The notes under the pieces were generated by a model. The model was not told where the DNA came from, did no database searches, and was given only the letters and a program-made list of their open reading frames with translations. From Alentia gelatinosa (lineage: Eukaryota; Annelida; Polychaeta; Phyllodocida; Polynoidae): a stretch of 64,000 nucleotides of DNA. Both the position numbers and the translations under genes were made by a program. The first letter of the stretch is position 1. Every line of letters starts with the position of its first letter. The stretch is taken from NCBI GenBank assembly GCA_950022655.1, contig OX465590.1:39736218-39800217 (forward strand), written 5' to 3'. This document shows, piece after piece, positions 44,657 to 55,265 of this stretch.

Positions 44657-44837
44657 GGTAGACCCAACAGCCAATGACTGCATTCAGAGCAAACCACGAC
44701 CTTCACCCTGACCTTCTTACATGATATTAATAGCGTCTTGGGACGGATCTACAGTCTATAGTGGACCTAAAATCTAGTGGGCCACAACCACCCTCTTATA
44801 TATGTGGAGTATGAGTAATGGGGGCTTCAAGGCTAAA

Positions 44838-45112
44838 GAAGAAACCAAGGTTTTGGTCAAAGTCGTCGTTCTCCACGAGTTTGATGCGGAGTGATATGAA
44901 CAAGGCGACAGCTGAGTGAATATCACATAGCATTCAAATGAGTTGGAGAATGACTTCTTTGACCAAAACGAGTTGCTTTCTTTATTCATCTCACCCCTGT
45001 TCACACTAAAAGAATGGACAAAAAACAGGATATAGACCATGGAGAACGGACTGTAATACTCTTACAGGCATGGAGAACGAGTTTCCAATGTTAAGCCAAT
45101 GTTAAGCCTATT
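44838..45112 (-). mobile_element. Hairpin-tail element, beta type, copy 6
   Basis: The hairpin (44840-44975) pairs GTTTTGGTCAAAGTCG with CTTTGACCAAAAC. The tip is AACAAGGCGACAGCTGAGTG. The tail starts TTCATCTCACCCCTG and carries GGCATGGAGAACGAGTTTCC and CCAATGTTAAGCC. The outer terminus is lost after 45112. Confidence 0.65.
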
Positions 45113-45867
45113 GATATCGGATCGTGTTGTGTGGTATTGTTATTTTCACGTTGTATCGCTACATTTTACAACACCACATTTTCAGTTACATAGGTGAAAT
45201 GTTCATTAGATTTATTATTGAATATAGATGGCAATATGGTTATGATGCGATCCGCAAAGAATCTAGAGCAACGGTTTCAACCTCGGGTCGCTATTCTGCG
45301 ACAGTGGCTGTACTGCAATGTCATATAACTCGTATCTGGTTACTGCATGGTATTGATGTATTGATGTTCATAGAATACTTCAACATTTACGAAGATGTCA
45401 TACGAGATATGATAGTTAATGAACTAATTCAATACATAATGCTATGGCTTCTATCTGCAATTAATGGTTAGGTAACAAGATGAACTGAATCAAGCAATGG
45501 GGTTTTATAGTGATGGAAAAGGGGTTTAAAATTGTGCCCATAAGCAAAGTGTACCCTAATTAGTGTGCCCGTTGCCGACGAACGTGATGAGATCGGCAGG
45601 ATTGTTGTTAAAGTGAGATCCATTAAAACAGAGGGCTGGCAATCTGTTTGCAGGCCTGGTGATTGTTATAATGTGACGGTCGCCTTTCCAGCTTATCGCT
45701 AAGCGAGTCTAAAGTATTGGGCTCCGGGATGCAAAGGAGATTTCGCGTACCATATTTGGAAGACGCGCCGAGACCCATCGAGGAAATGTTATTTAGATCC
45801 TGACGAAATCTGGGTGTGGGAGCATTCCCATGGCTGGTTTCTCCACTGAAGCCGCTGGAGGCTACAT

Positions 45868-46245
45868 AGACAATAATCGATGGTTTTGTGGACAGGCGGC
45901 CGTAAACCACGACAAGTTGAGGCGTAGTAATATACGAGCGCTAGCCAGTGTATTGCGACGTCAACCTCGACTGGTTTACAGGGCCGTCTCTCCACCTAAT
46001 CATCGTTTGTTGCATTTATCATCCATCTTTTCGAATACATTAAACCCAGTAATTGTCATATTAAAGGATATAGCAATCGGGACTATTTCTTTGCTTTATA
46101 GCACAAATGGACAATTTTCCCGTTTACCATGGCTTTGAGGCCGTATACTACATATTTGAATCCGTATATCACAGTTATGGCTTTATGTAATGGGTAGTGG
46201 TTTACTGAGTCTCCATACATTTTCAATGGATACCTATCTACTATT
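45868..46245 (+). mobile_element. Hairpin family L, copy 3 (full length)
   Basis: The hairpin (45868-46015) has the tip ATACGAGCGCTAGCCAGTGT. The tail continues ATCCATCTTTTCGAATACAT, GGACAATTTTCCCGTTTACC, TTTGAATCCGTATATCACAG and CTCCATACATTTTCAATGG. There are no TTTATC-type termini, so the tail differs from the alpha, beta and gamma types. Confidence 0.65.
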
Positions 46246-46435
46246 CCTGTTTGCTATAATAGTATTGGCACACGCATCTATAGTGTGTGAGAAGTGCACC
46301 TAAATCTGTATAAATCTGCTTCATTGGGCAAAATCAATCTCCCTGGAAAGCATCTTTGTATATATTATTTACCGTAGTTTTCCATCTACTTTGGTTTTAA
46401 AATCAATTCCACTATCATTATATGCATAAACTACT

Positions 46436-46804
46436 AGGAAATAGAACGTGCACGATTGATGAATGAGCGTGCACTTATCAATGAACAACAAACAAAAGGT
46501 TTGGGTTACATTTAGTCTATAGATAGCTTTCTGTAACCCTAGTCACCTAGTCAACTTGCCATTTCTGAAACCTCCTCGGTCTAGGATCCAAACATATCAA
46601 GCACCAGTGGGTCTTGAGGTATTTCAGTCTTGAGTGACTGGTCATGGTCAGCTGGGACACTGGCGTTCTGCTCCTTTCCGAATATCGCAGTGAATAATAG
46701 CAAGCAGATGGTGAAGGAATAGTTTTTTTTCAGTACGCTGGAAGTGTATGTATGACCACTATAACCTTTAGGCAATGTATATAGAGCGTACGAGCACGCT
46801 CTAA
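46436..46804 (-). mobile_element. Dispersed repeat family E, copy 4
   Basis: Runs from TAGGAAATAGAACGTGCACG to CGAGCACGCTCTAA, about 369 bp. The central GGTCATGGTCAGCTGGGACA region carries a small deletion relative to copy 2. Confidence 0.6.
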
Positions 46805-47282
46805 TAAAACCACTAGAAGAATGAGAAGTGCATCTATATCTATATAAATCTGCTTCAATGAGCAAAATCAATCCCTTTGGAAAGCATCTTTGTATACATT
46901 ATTGATCATAGTTTTCCATTTACTTTGGTTTTCAAATCCATTCCACTATCAGTATATTCATAAATAAAGCCACCGGAATAATGAGGTAAATTTCCACTAA
47001 TTGGCTAATTAAAAGTGGTGGGAGTTGACGTCTGTCTCAATAAAACACCACACAGCAAACTCCAGGTATCATCCATGGGTACCCGTCTACCTGAATCAAC
47101 CCGAGTTAATCAAAAACCAATGGGAAATAATAAAAAAATAAATAAATTACCGAAACTTTCCCCATTGTTTTAACTCAAATAAACATTACCTTGGGAATTC
47201 CTGTTAATTTCTCGCCATTTTTTGTCTCCTCTTTCTTCACCATTTCTTTCTATCTCTGGGCCTCCATGTCGGTGGGTAACCA

Positions 47283-47804
47283 CGTGATTCTGCCGGGAGG
47301 ACACTCCGGGCCGGGGCGGGGGCTGGCGGCCGGGGACACGGCGGGTAGCGACGGCAGATTTCCCCCGACACTTTGATTTTTGCCACGACAGGAGCCTTGT
47401 CGTGGAGTGTTGTGGTTTCCTCAATATCACTGTTGTAGTGTGTCGGGACCATGGACGCCTTTTTTACCGGAACCAGCGACGTCTACGACACGACCCGACA
47501 CCGCTGTCGCAGAGCTCCCCTCCTCACGACAAGGCTACGACAAGTCACCGATAGGAACTTTCTTGTCACTAGTTCAGCAGGATCAACTGTGAGGTCTTTT
47601 CCAGCTGCTTTTCTGAAGGCCTTCGTCCATCTCAACTTTCGGCTGAACTTGTCGGCTCTTGTCGTAGCCTTGTCGTAGTTGGTGGACGCCCCCCCCCCCC
47701 CCCCCTAACCGTGTGATTCTGCCGGGAGGAGACTCCGGGCGGGGCCGGGGCTGGTGGCCGGGGACACGGCGGGTAGCGACGGCAGATTTCCCCCGACACT
47801 TCCC
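47283..47804. repeat. Two 90-bp GC-rich direct repeats bracketing a MITE
   Basis: GTGATTCTGCCGGGAGGA at 47285 recurs at 47710. GGCCGGGGACACGGCGGGTA, then CGACGGCAGATTTCCCCC and GACACTT, are in both. Identity is high across about 90 bp. The family D MITE and a run of about 20 C separate them. Confidence 0.75.
47371..47690. mobile_element. Family D MITE, copy 1
   Basis: The right end GTCGTAGCCTTGTCGTAG and TTGGTGGACGCCCC match family D. The left part contains CACGACAGGAGCCTTGTCGT and GTGTTGTGGTTTCCTCAAT, shared inverted with 59738-60185. The extreme left TIR is not preserved. Confidence 0.55.
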
Positions 47805-48011
47805 CCGCAATACCCTGGAGGGGTCTGCCGGGTGGGGTCGAGGTGGAGGCGGGGAGAGGAGGAGATGAGACAGGAGATGGGGAGGCGAGCGGGGAGATGG
47901 AGGCGGTGGGAAGTGGACGGGGGAGAGAGGGAGGGGAGTCCAATGACAAATACAGAATTGGGGAATCCGGGAAAATAGCGTAGGCTGGGAAGGATTTTAT
48001 CACCAAACTAA

Positions 48012-48226
48012 AGTGGGATTCACACATGGGATTCATGTACCTCACAAGGTGTTTGTCTGAGACAAGTCCTGCTGAGATTCTGTACTCAAACACAGTTTCT
48101 AAATTGTAGGGTTCACATGTTTTCCTCCGGTAATTGTTGGCGATATTTACCACTAAAAATGACCAATATCTCATGATATTTTGAGCCCTGTGAGGTATAT
48201 GGATCCAACCGTGTGAATTCCACTCT
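48012..48226. mobile_element. Family R MITE, copy 3
   Basis: GTGGGATTCACACATGGG and GATTCATGTACCTCACAAGG at the left; CCTGTGAGGTATATGGATCC and CGTGTGAATTCCAC at the right. The interior words TGTCTGAGACAAGTCCTGCT match copies 1 and 2. Confidence 0.65.
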
Positions 48227-48231
48227 GTACA

Positions 48232-48765
48232 AAATGCCCATAGAAAACACAAAGGGAATGCGTATCACCATACCGGGAGCATACAGATATATCCACCTAA
48301 TACAAAGTGTCTATAGTAAACACATAGGGTGTGTGTATCACCATTCCCAGAGCATACAAATATATAAAGTGTCAATAGAAAACACATAGGGTGTGTGTAT
48401 CACAATACCCGGAGCATACAGATATATCCACCTAATACAAAGTGTCCATAGAAAACACATAGGGAGTGTGTATCACCATACCCAGAGCATGGGTATAGTA
48501 AACACATAGGGTGTGTGTATCACCATTCCCAGAGCATACAAATATATAAAGTGTCCATAGAAAACACATAGGGTGTGTGTATCACAATACCCGGAGCATA
48601 CAGATATATCCACCTAATCCAAAGTGTCCATAGAAAACACATAGTGAGTGTGTATCACCATACCCGGAGCATACAGATATATCCACCTAATACAAAGTGT
48701 CTATAGTAAACACATAGGGAGTGTGTATCACCCTACCCGGAGCATACAGATATATCCACCTAATG
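48232..48765 (+). repeat. 73-bp minisatellite with shortened variants
   Basis: Units carry GAGCATACAGATATATCCAC, CTAATACAAAGTGTC and AACACATAGGGTGTGTGTAT. At least two units lack the TCCACCTAATAC block, giving a mixed long and short array. About seven to eight units. It ends directly before the LINE relic. Confidence 0.85.
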
Positions 48766-48811
48766 AAAAACCTAAATGAACTATTATTGCTAAGCAATCT
48801 GTCAGGAAAAG

Positions 48812-50146
48812 GTGAATAATAAATACAATATAGACTGGTCTAAGATAAAAGCGGTTTTTATGCTCCTTGGAGTGGACTCTGCGCAATATCCTTGCATGTG
48901 CTCAGACATTACTATGCATCAACTAACATGTGATAGATATGAAATTCTCACAGATTGTCAGGGAGGGTTTAGGTCTGGGCACTCCACAACTAATACAACA
49001 TCTTTATTAATAGAAAACATTCTAAAGGGAATAAATGAGAACAAAATTACAATAGCGACTTTTATAGATCAATCTAAAGCATTTGATACGGTTAACCAAA
49101 ATATTCTTATTAAAGAATTAAAGCTTATAGGAGTGGGGGGAAAAATGCTACATTGGATTAGGAATTATCTCATTAACAGAACGCAGAGTACGTTTGTGAA
49201 TGGGCTAAATTCTGATCGCAAAGATATTAGTTGTGGGGTGCCCCAGGGTTCCATTTTGGGACGGTTTTTCTTGCTGTTGTACATAAATGATTTAGCTAAG
49301 AAAATGAATGATAGTAATATTAAACTGTATGCGGACGATACAGTAGTTTATGTTCAAGGATATCCTTATGAAGACTTGTATACACAGATGAACGAAAGAT
49401 TGAAAGTTGTATCTATGTGGTGTCGTGCTAATAAGTTAACTATCAACGAGCTTAAGACTAAGTGTATGGTATTTGGTTTACCAAATAACATTAGAAAACT
49501 GAATTTTGAACAAGTGGCTTTAAATGAAAACCTAATTGAAAGAGTGTACTCGTATAAGTATTTAGGTATTATTTTAGATCATGGCCTCACATTCTCGAAA
49601 CATATGGAAAATTGTATTAAACTAGCTGCCCACAAGTTGTATGTATTAGGTAAAATTAGAAGGTTTTTGGATAAATTTACGGCAATGACTATTGTCAAAT
49701 CTCTCATTATGCCATATTTAGAATATGGAGATGTGTTATATGGTAATGGGCCAAAGTCGTGTTTGAAGAAATTACAGAGTATCCAAACAAAGGCTCTAAG
49801 GATAGCTAATAGAGACCAACATAAAATTTCTGATTTTGAGGTACATAAAAATGCAAGTTTTGCCATGCTAGACAAAAGGAGGGAAAGCCACCTGCTGAAT
49901 TTTATGTAAAAAAAAAAAACGACACTAACTTAGTTAAAGTTTCGCAAAGATGCACAAGACAAAATGAGGGTATCGTTTTCTCTACTATGAAACCCAAGTA
50001 TGTAAAAATAAAAGGTCAGTACACTGTACAGGGGAGCTGTGCTTTGGAATGCGCTGTGTCCTAGTATTAGAAATATCGATTCTTATGAAAGATTCAAGTA
50101 TGTAACCAAAAAACGAAGTGTGAAGAACATGTTGAGGAAAGGATAG
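48812..50146 (+). pseudogene. Non-LTR reverse transcriptase, CR1/L2/jockey-like, 5'-truncated and frame-shifted
   Basis: The longest ORF (365 codons) starts in sequence with no RT similarity; recognisable RT begins near DCQGGFRSGHST (about residue 50). Motif A is FIDQSKAFDTV with Asp 86, motif B is GVPQGSILG from residue 142, and motif C is YADD at 173-176. A thumb-like part follows (SYKYLGIILD). The usual Pro-Leu after ILG is replaced by RF. The ORF stops at TAA 49907-49909 in a run of 12 A. Homologous C-terminal sequence continues in a shifted frame, then shifts again near 50025-50035 (AVLWNALCPSIRNIDSYERF) and ends at TAG 50144-50146. Endonuclease and ORF1 are absent. Confidence 0.8.
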
Positions 50147-50383
50147 GAGGCTCTTGGAATTGGGATTCACCTCTGGCTGGGTGAACTACCCTTATTTTAT
50201 TTTGTATTCAAAACTCATGACATGTATGTACTGGTCTAAGACCATTTGAATGTATAGTGATAAAATGTACTAGTGTACCCCTTAAGGACTGCACAATGCA
50301 TGAGTCAAACCAGGAGCTGAAAACACAGACTTTATTCATCTACAGAGACTATCTATTTTTATATTGAATTTTTGAATTTTTGA

Positions 50384-50685
50384 GGGCGGCGGGCGGCGGG
50401 TGGTGGGTGGTGGGCGGCGGGTGGTGGGCGGAGGGCGGCGGGCGGCGGGTGGTGGGTGGTGGGCGGCGGGTGGTGGGCGGAGGGCGGCGGGCGGCGGGGG
50501 TGGTGGGTGGTGGGCGGTGGGTGGTGGGTGGCGGGCGGCGGGTGGTGGGCGGAGGGCGGCGGGCGGCGGGTGGTGGGTAGTGGGCGGCGGGTGGTGGGCG
50601 GAGGGCGGCGGGCGGCGGGTGGTGGCTGGTGGGCGGTGGGTGGTGGGTGGCGGGCGGCGGGTGGTGGGCGGCGGGCGGCGTGCAC
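50384..50685 (+). repeat. G-rich minisatellite (GGCGGGTGGTGGGTGG type)
   Basis: About 300 bp of GGTGGG, GGCGGG and GGAGGGC words with a blurred longer period near 40 bp. It has very strong G-quadruplex potential on the plus strand. ORFs on both strands are repeat translations. Confidence 0.9.
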
Positions 50686-50699
50686 CCGGGAATTACGGG

Positions 50700-51239
50700 G
50701 AGATTTAGGGGGTGGAGATGACGGGTCGGGATCAATGTCCGTACCGGAGTTGTGACTGATGAGAGAATCTACGACACACACGGAGTGTGACACAGCCCTA
50801 CAGCAGACCGCCAACACCTCGACTCCTGATACCGCGGGATCTGAGTACAGAGCGGCCCCCTAACCGACTCAGCTGATGGCCTTAGAGTGTGTAGAGACTA
50901 GAAGTAGCTTAATTAGGAAGTAGAATGGTAACAGAAGCCTATAGAGTAGACGACTGGCCCACGCACTGGCACAATGGGGCCCTATAGAACTGAGAAAACT
51001 GTGTGTGTTTAGACACTAGGTGATGTCTATTCATTCGATCAATACGGTTATATCAAGTGATAGTGTGTGCACCAGCTTACATAGAATCCTCATTATCCCA
51101 ACAAATAGAATGACTGGGGCCACCAGAGGTACTCTATCAGGAACGTATACGAATCAAGCGTGAAACGATATCAGAAACATTACAATTCTAATCGTTACAG
51201 CATTTATATACACAAAACGGCTCAATGAGGCTTTGACAA
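50700..51239. other. No recognised gene
   Basis: Short ORFs only and no repeat with ends. Confidence 0.4.
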
Positions 51240-51545
51240 GGTCTCATTACACTTCAGAATCCATGTTAGATATATAAGTTATCAATAAATGTATGGGTTA
51301 TTGATAAATATATGTGTTATTGCTAAATGCATGGATTATTGATAAATATATGGGTTATTGATAAGTGCATGGTTTATTGATAAATATATATGGTTTATTG
51401 ATAATTGCAGGGACTATTGATGAATGCAGGGAGTATTGATAAATGTATGTGTTATCAATAAATGTATGGGTTATCAATAAATATATGGATTATTTATAAA
51501 TGCATGGATTATTGATAAATGTATGGGCTATTGGTAAATATATGG
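51240..51545 (+). repeat. About 18-20 bp AT-rich tandem repeat
   Basis: GGGTTATTGATAAATATATG and variants (GCATGGATTATTGATAAAT) repeat about 15 times with drift. Confidence 0.85.
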
Positions 51546-51630
51546 GGGACTCACTGACTGACTCATTGACTCACTGACTGACTCACTGACTGATTCACTG
51601 ACTGACTGACTGACTGACTGACTGACTCCC
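51546..51630 (+). repeat. (GACT)n microsatellite
   Basis: GACTGACTCACTGACT-type tetramer repeats, following on directly from the previous array. Confidence 0.9.
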
Positions 51631-51904
51631 TCCCTCACTCAGTCACTCTCACACACTCCCCCACTCACACAAACACGGCTTCATCTCGTCAATGTAGCAC
51701 ATCTATGATCTCCTTTTCTCTAAATAATCCTTTTACCAACATGTTCCACTTCCATTTCATGTACTCCATTACAAAGAGATTATCACCTAAAAGGGGTGCT
51801 CTTCTGCTGGGGTTAGTCAGTGCATCACCAATGAAGTTCACTAGACAGAGACAGACATATCATAAGAAATCAGTACAAAAGAAATGCAGCATATTAACAA
51901 GTCT

Positions 51905-52127
51905 AGGACCTGTTTGATAATCTAGGATCGTACATGCAGACCCTTTTGTGTATCCCACAGAGACCCAGTGGTGATGTTGGTCAACTCTATTTACCACATT
52001 TGGACGACCTAATGGATGACTTATACTCTCATAGCGAACAGGCTTAAAAGTTATTAAACGTTAACCATCGTACGAGGAACAGAAAATGGTCTTCATGTGC
52101 GATCCTAGATAATTAAACGGGCCCTTG
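51905..52127. mobile_element. Family F MITE, copy 3
   Basis: CCTGTTTGATAATCTAGGAT and inverted ATCCTAGATAATTAAACGGG, with GTACATGCAGACCCTTTT inside. Uninterrupted, 223 bp. Confidence 0.7.
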
Positions 52128-52139
52128 GGTATGAGAATA

Positions 52140-52455
52140 CAGTAAAACCCCACTTCTGGGACACTTCGCTTCAGGGGACGCCCTGCTAAAGGGGTGAATC
52201 CACCAGGCCGATTTCTCACCCGATCAATTGTTCCTGGGCCCTTAAGAGGAAGCTCACGTATTGTAATTCATTTAATTCTGATAATGATAGTTTAATAATA
52301 GACCATTTTCAAAGATTAGAGAAAATCTAGGTCATCTGATAATAATGGGCGATTGTCTGGCTACGGAATCTGCTACCGTCGGTCCAGTGGAACACCCCCT
52401 TTAAGGGGACAGTTTGCTCGGAACGGAGGGTGTACCCTTAAGCTGGGTTTTACTG
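52140..52455. mobile_element. pogo-like MITE, family I, copy 4
   Basis: CAGTAAAACCCCACTTCTGG at the left and AGCTGGGTTTTACTG at the right, with TA on both sides. The interior has AGGGGACGCCC and CCCTTTAAGGGGACAG words in place of the GCGGACACC repeats of copy 2. Confidence 0.7.
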
Positions 52456-52749
52456 TATATGCAATAGGGATGGTTTTGAATAGATTACAAGAGCAGGATT
52501 TGATGGTTATTTTTACGGCCACTTTGCCTCTGTCTCATTACCTGCAGTTCCGCCTCACTGCACTCCTTCACGCTTCACTGCTGACCTCGTTACTCACATA
52601 ACGAAACTCCAACCACATTTCTTATCCTCTACTTTAACTTTCACTCAAACCCATCCCCTCTTATTACTTGCCTATAGACTTAATAACGTTCTTGGGTCTC
52701 TACTTTCACTTCATTACTGCAGCACTCCCTTCTGTTTCCTAACTTATAT

Positions 52750-53030
52750 TTATTAAAGCCTGATATAAATGTCCATAGGCTTAATATTAGGAACTCGTTC
52801 TTAACAGGCATGCGAGTACGGAAACCCATACTCAATGGGTGACAATTAGACAACTATATCCAGGCTAAGATAAAATCAGAAACATGTTCGTGTTTGGTCT
52901 ATATCCCCGATAGCCATCTCATTTGAGGCGCTTCAGAATATTCACTCGGCTATCGCCTCGTTCATATCTCTGTCCACTCTAAACCGGATGGCATACAAGG
53001 ACACAGACCAAACACTCATTTCCTTTCCTT
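52750..53030 (+). mobile_element. Hairpin-tail element, gamma type, copy 3
   Basis: The tail runs from TTATTAAAGCCTGATATAAA, with CCATAGGCTTAATATTAGG, to CAGGCTAAGATAAAATC. The hairpin (52887-53030) pairs GTGTTTGGTCTATATCC with GGACACAGACCAAACAC. The tip is TTCACTCGGCTATCGCCTCG. Confidence 0.7.
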
Positions 53031-53084
53031 TCTTGATATTGATGTTCTATCGATTAATGTGTGCTACACTATGGGGAGGTTAGA

Positions 53085-53656
53085 CCCGTAGGTTCAAACA
53101 AGTGTTATCGTTTAATAATGCTTAGGTCTGTTCGCTAAGACAATACTAGCCGGCCATTAGTCGTCCATAAGTGTTAAAAAAAGTTAACCAACATCGTCCC
53201 TGGGTCTCTATGGCATACAGAAAAGGGTCTGCATGTAGGATCCTAGATTATCAGAGCGTGCTTGCACGCGCATTATATACATTGCCCAGAGGTGAGAGTG
53301 GTCTCGTTGAACTTTCAACATGCTTCGATAAAGCTATCCCGTCACTATCTGCATGCTATTAACTGGTATACCGGGAAAGGAGCAGAGGGCCAGTGTCTCA
53401 GGGTCTTGGAGGCATGCCCAGCTGACCATGACCAATTATTGAAGACCGAAATACAACAAGACCCACTGGTGCTTGATTTGTCTGGATCCAAGATAGGCAG
53501 TTGCAGAAATGGCAAGTTTACTGGGCGCAAATGGGTTACAGAAAAATATTCATAGACTGAATGTAACCTAAACCTTTTAATTGTTATTCAATTATAATTG
53601 GGCGCTCATTCATCAATGATGAACATACTATTTGCTCCTATTTAAACAGGCCCCTG
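53085..53656. mobile_element. Family F MITE split by repeat E
   Basis: AGAAAAGGGTCTGCATGTAG and GATCCTAGATTAT lead into repeat E at 53253. The family F terminus resumes after it as AAACAGGCCCCTGA. The left terminus is decayed. Confidence 0.6.
53253..53640 (+). mobile_element. Dispersed repeat family E, copy 5
   Basis: It starts GAGCGTGCTTGCACGC and ends CTATTTGCTCCTA, inserted in a family F MITE, so both boundaries are set. It is about 388 bp, in the opposite orientation to the other copies. There are no TIRs and no tRNA-like A or B box that I can recognise. Confidence 0.7.
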
Positions 53657-53699
53657 ACTCCTCAACCACCACATCGACCAGCTCCACTGTATGAACCCC

Positions 53700-53775
53700 T
53701 GCCTCGCCGCCCGCCGCCCACCGCCCGCCGCCCGCCGCCCGCCGCCCGCCGCCCGCCGCCCGCCGCCCGCCCCCG
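53700..53775 (+). repeat. (CCGCCCG)n GC-rich tract
   Basis: CGCCCGCCGCC repeats, about 75 bp. The G-rich strand is the minus strand here. Confidence 0.85.
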
Positions 53776-53929
53776 CGCACACACGGCGGGTGGTGAGACA
53801 GACCGGTGGTTTATGGACCGGCGCCCTGTGGTCACGCTCCACTGATTCTACCCATGAGACCGCGACGAGGACGGCTTCTTGTGGTGGGCGCGCGGTAGGG
53901 GGCACCAGGAGTGGGCGGCAGGGTGTAAC

Positions 53930-54520
53930 AGGGGTGTGAGAGGGGTGAGGGATGTGTGAGGGGGGAAAGGGTGTGAGAGGGGGGGCTGGGTGTGAGAGGG
54001 GGGAGGGGTGTGAGAAGGGTGTGTGAGGAGGGAGGGGTGTAAGAGGGGGTGAGGTGTGAGAGGGGTGTGAGAGGGGTGTGAGAGGGAGGTGGGGTGTGAG
54101 AGGGGGAGGGTTGTGAGAGGTGAGTAAGGTGTGAGATGGGAGAGGGTTGTGAGAGGGGAGTAGGATGTGAGGTGGGAGAGGGGTGCGAGAGGAGGATGGG
54201 GTGTAAAAGGGGAGGAGTGTGAGAGGGGTGAGGGGTGTGAGATGGGTGTGGGGTGTGAGAGGGGATGGGGTGTGAGAGGGGTGTGAGATGGGGAGGGGTG
54301 TGAGAGGGGGCAGGGTGTGAGAGGGGGAGGGGAGGGGATGTGAAAGGGGAGGGGGTGTGAGGGTGGAGAGGGGTGTGAGAGGGGGGAGGGGTGTGAGAGG
54401 AGGGAGGGTGTGGGAGGGGTGTGAGAGGGGGGAGGGATGTGAGAGGGGGAGGGCTGTAGGAAAGGTGTGAGACGGGGAGGGGTGTGAGAGGGCGGAGGGG
54501 TGTGGGGGGGGGGGGGGGTG
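53930..54520 (+). repeat. G-rich minisatellite (GGGGTGTGAGAG type)
   Basis: About 590 bp of GGGTGTGAGAGGGG words with irregular spacers. A run of G lies at 54508-54518. The 294-codon proline-rich minus-strand ORF that covers it is a repeat translation. Confidence 0.9.
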
Positions 54521-55265
54521 GGCAGTGTGTAGGAAGGGAGAGAGTGGCGGGGGATTTGGGGGGTGTGCATGGAGGAGGTGGGAGGCGGGCGGTGAGGGGA
54601 GTGGGCGGTTCGGTGTGGAGCGGTGGGCGGGGGGCGGTGAGCAGGGTACGGTGGGCGCTGTGTGAGGGCGGCGGCGGGCGGGGGGCGGTGAGAGGGAGCC
54701 CCTGACAAACTGGTGGAGCGCGCCGTAAACATGACGCGTGAGATGACTGGTCCGGGTCGCCGGGGGAGGAGGACGGACAGGGGTCAGTTCCCAGGCGGGG
54801 GTCTGGGGCCTGACAGCCGGCTACATTAACACGCCCACTGTCTCACTCTGATGAGTCGGGCCGCACCTACGTTATATCCCGGCGGACAGACCCGCAAAAT
54901 CCATACTGTCAAGGACCTATAGTGACGCGATACATCAGGACGTCAGGCTTCTTTTTTTTCTTCTGGTGCAATATCTTCTATGGATTTGTGCTCTAACAAA
55001 ACGGTTCTATCTTTGGCAACAAGAAGATGCCAATATCCAGATGATAAGATGGTATGATATCTTCTATATGATCTTCCTACACGTAAGGATAAAAGAAAGG
55101 CATTGGTAATCTATTTGTGGTACATGCTACCAATCAGGATATCATTGATTTCAAAAATCATGCATGAAAATACCCGCATAGAATATTGATTTCAGATTTT
55201 TTTCCCTCTAAAACTGCATTAACGTTCTTGTCCATTGGAGCGCAAACTTTTAGGGTAAGGCCTGG

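Noticed and set aside
45124..45471. 115-codon plus-strand ORF
   Set aside because: Low-complexity hydrophobic translation of AT-rich repeat DNA related to 42.0-42.4 kb.
48232..48765. CRISPR-like array
   Set aside because: Units are contiguous 73-bp tandem copies without unique spacers, in a eukaryotic repeat context.
50349..50817. Overlapping proline-rich and glycine-rich ORFs on both strands
   Set aside because: Translation of the GGCGGGTGG minisatellite in all frames.
53848..54732. 294-codon proline- and serine-rich minus-strand ORF
   Set aside because: It is the translation of a G-rich minisatellite. Composition is fully explained by the repeat and there is no non-repeat domain.
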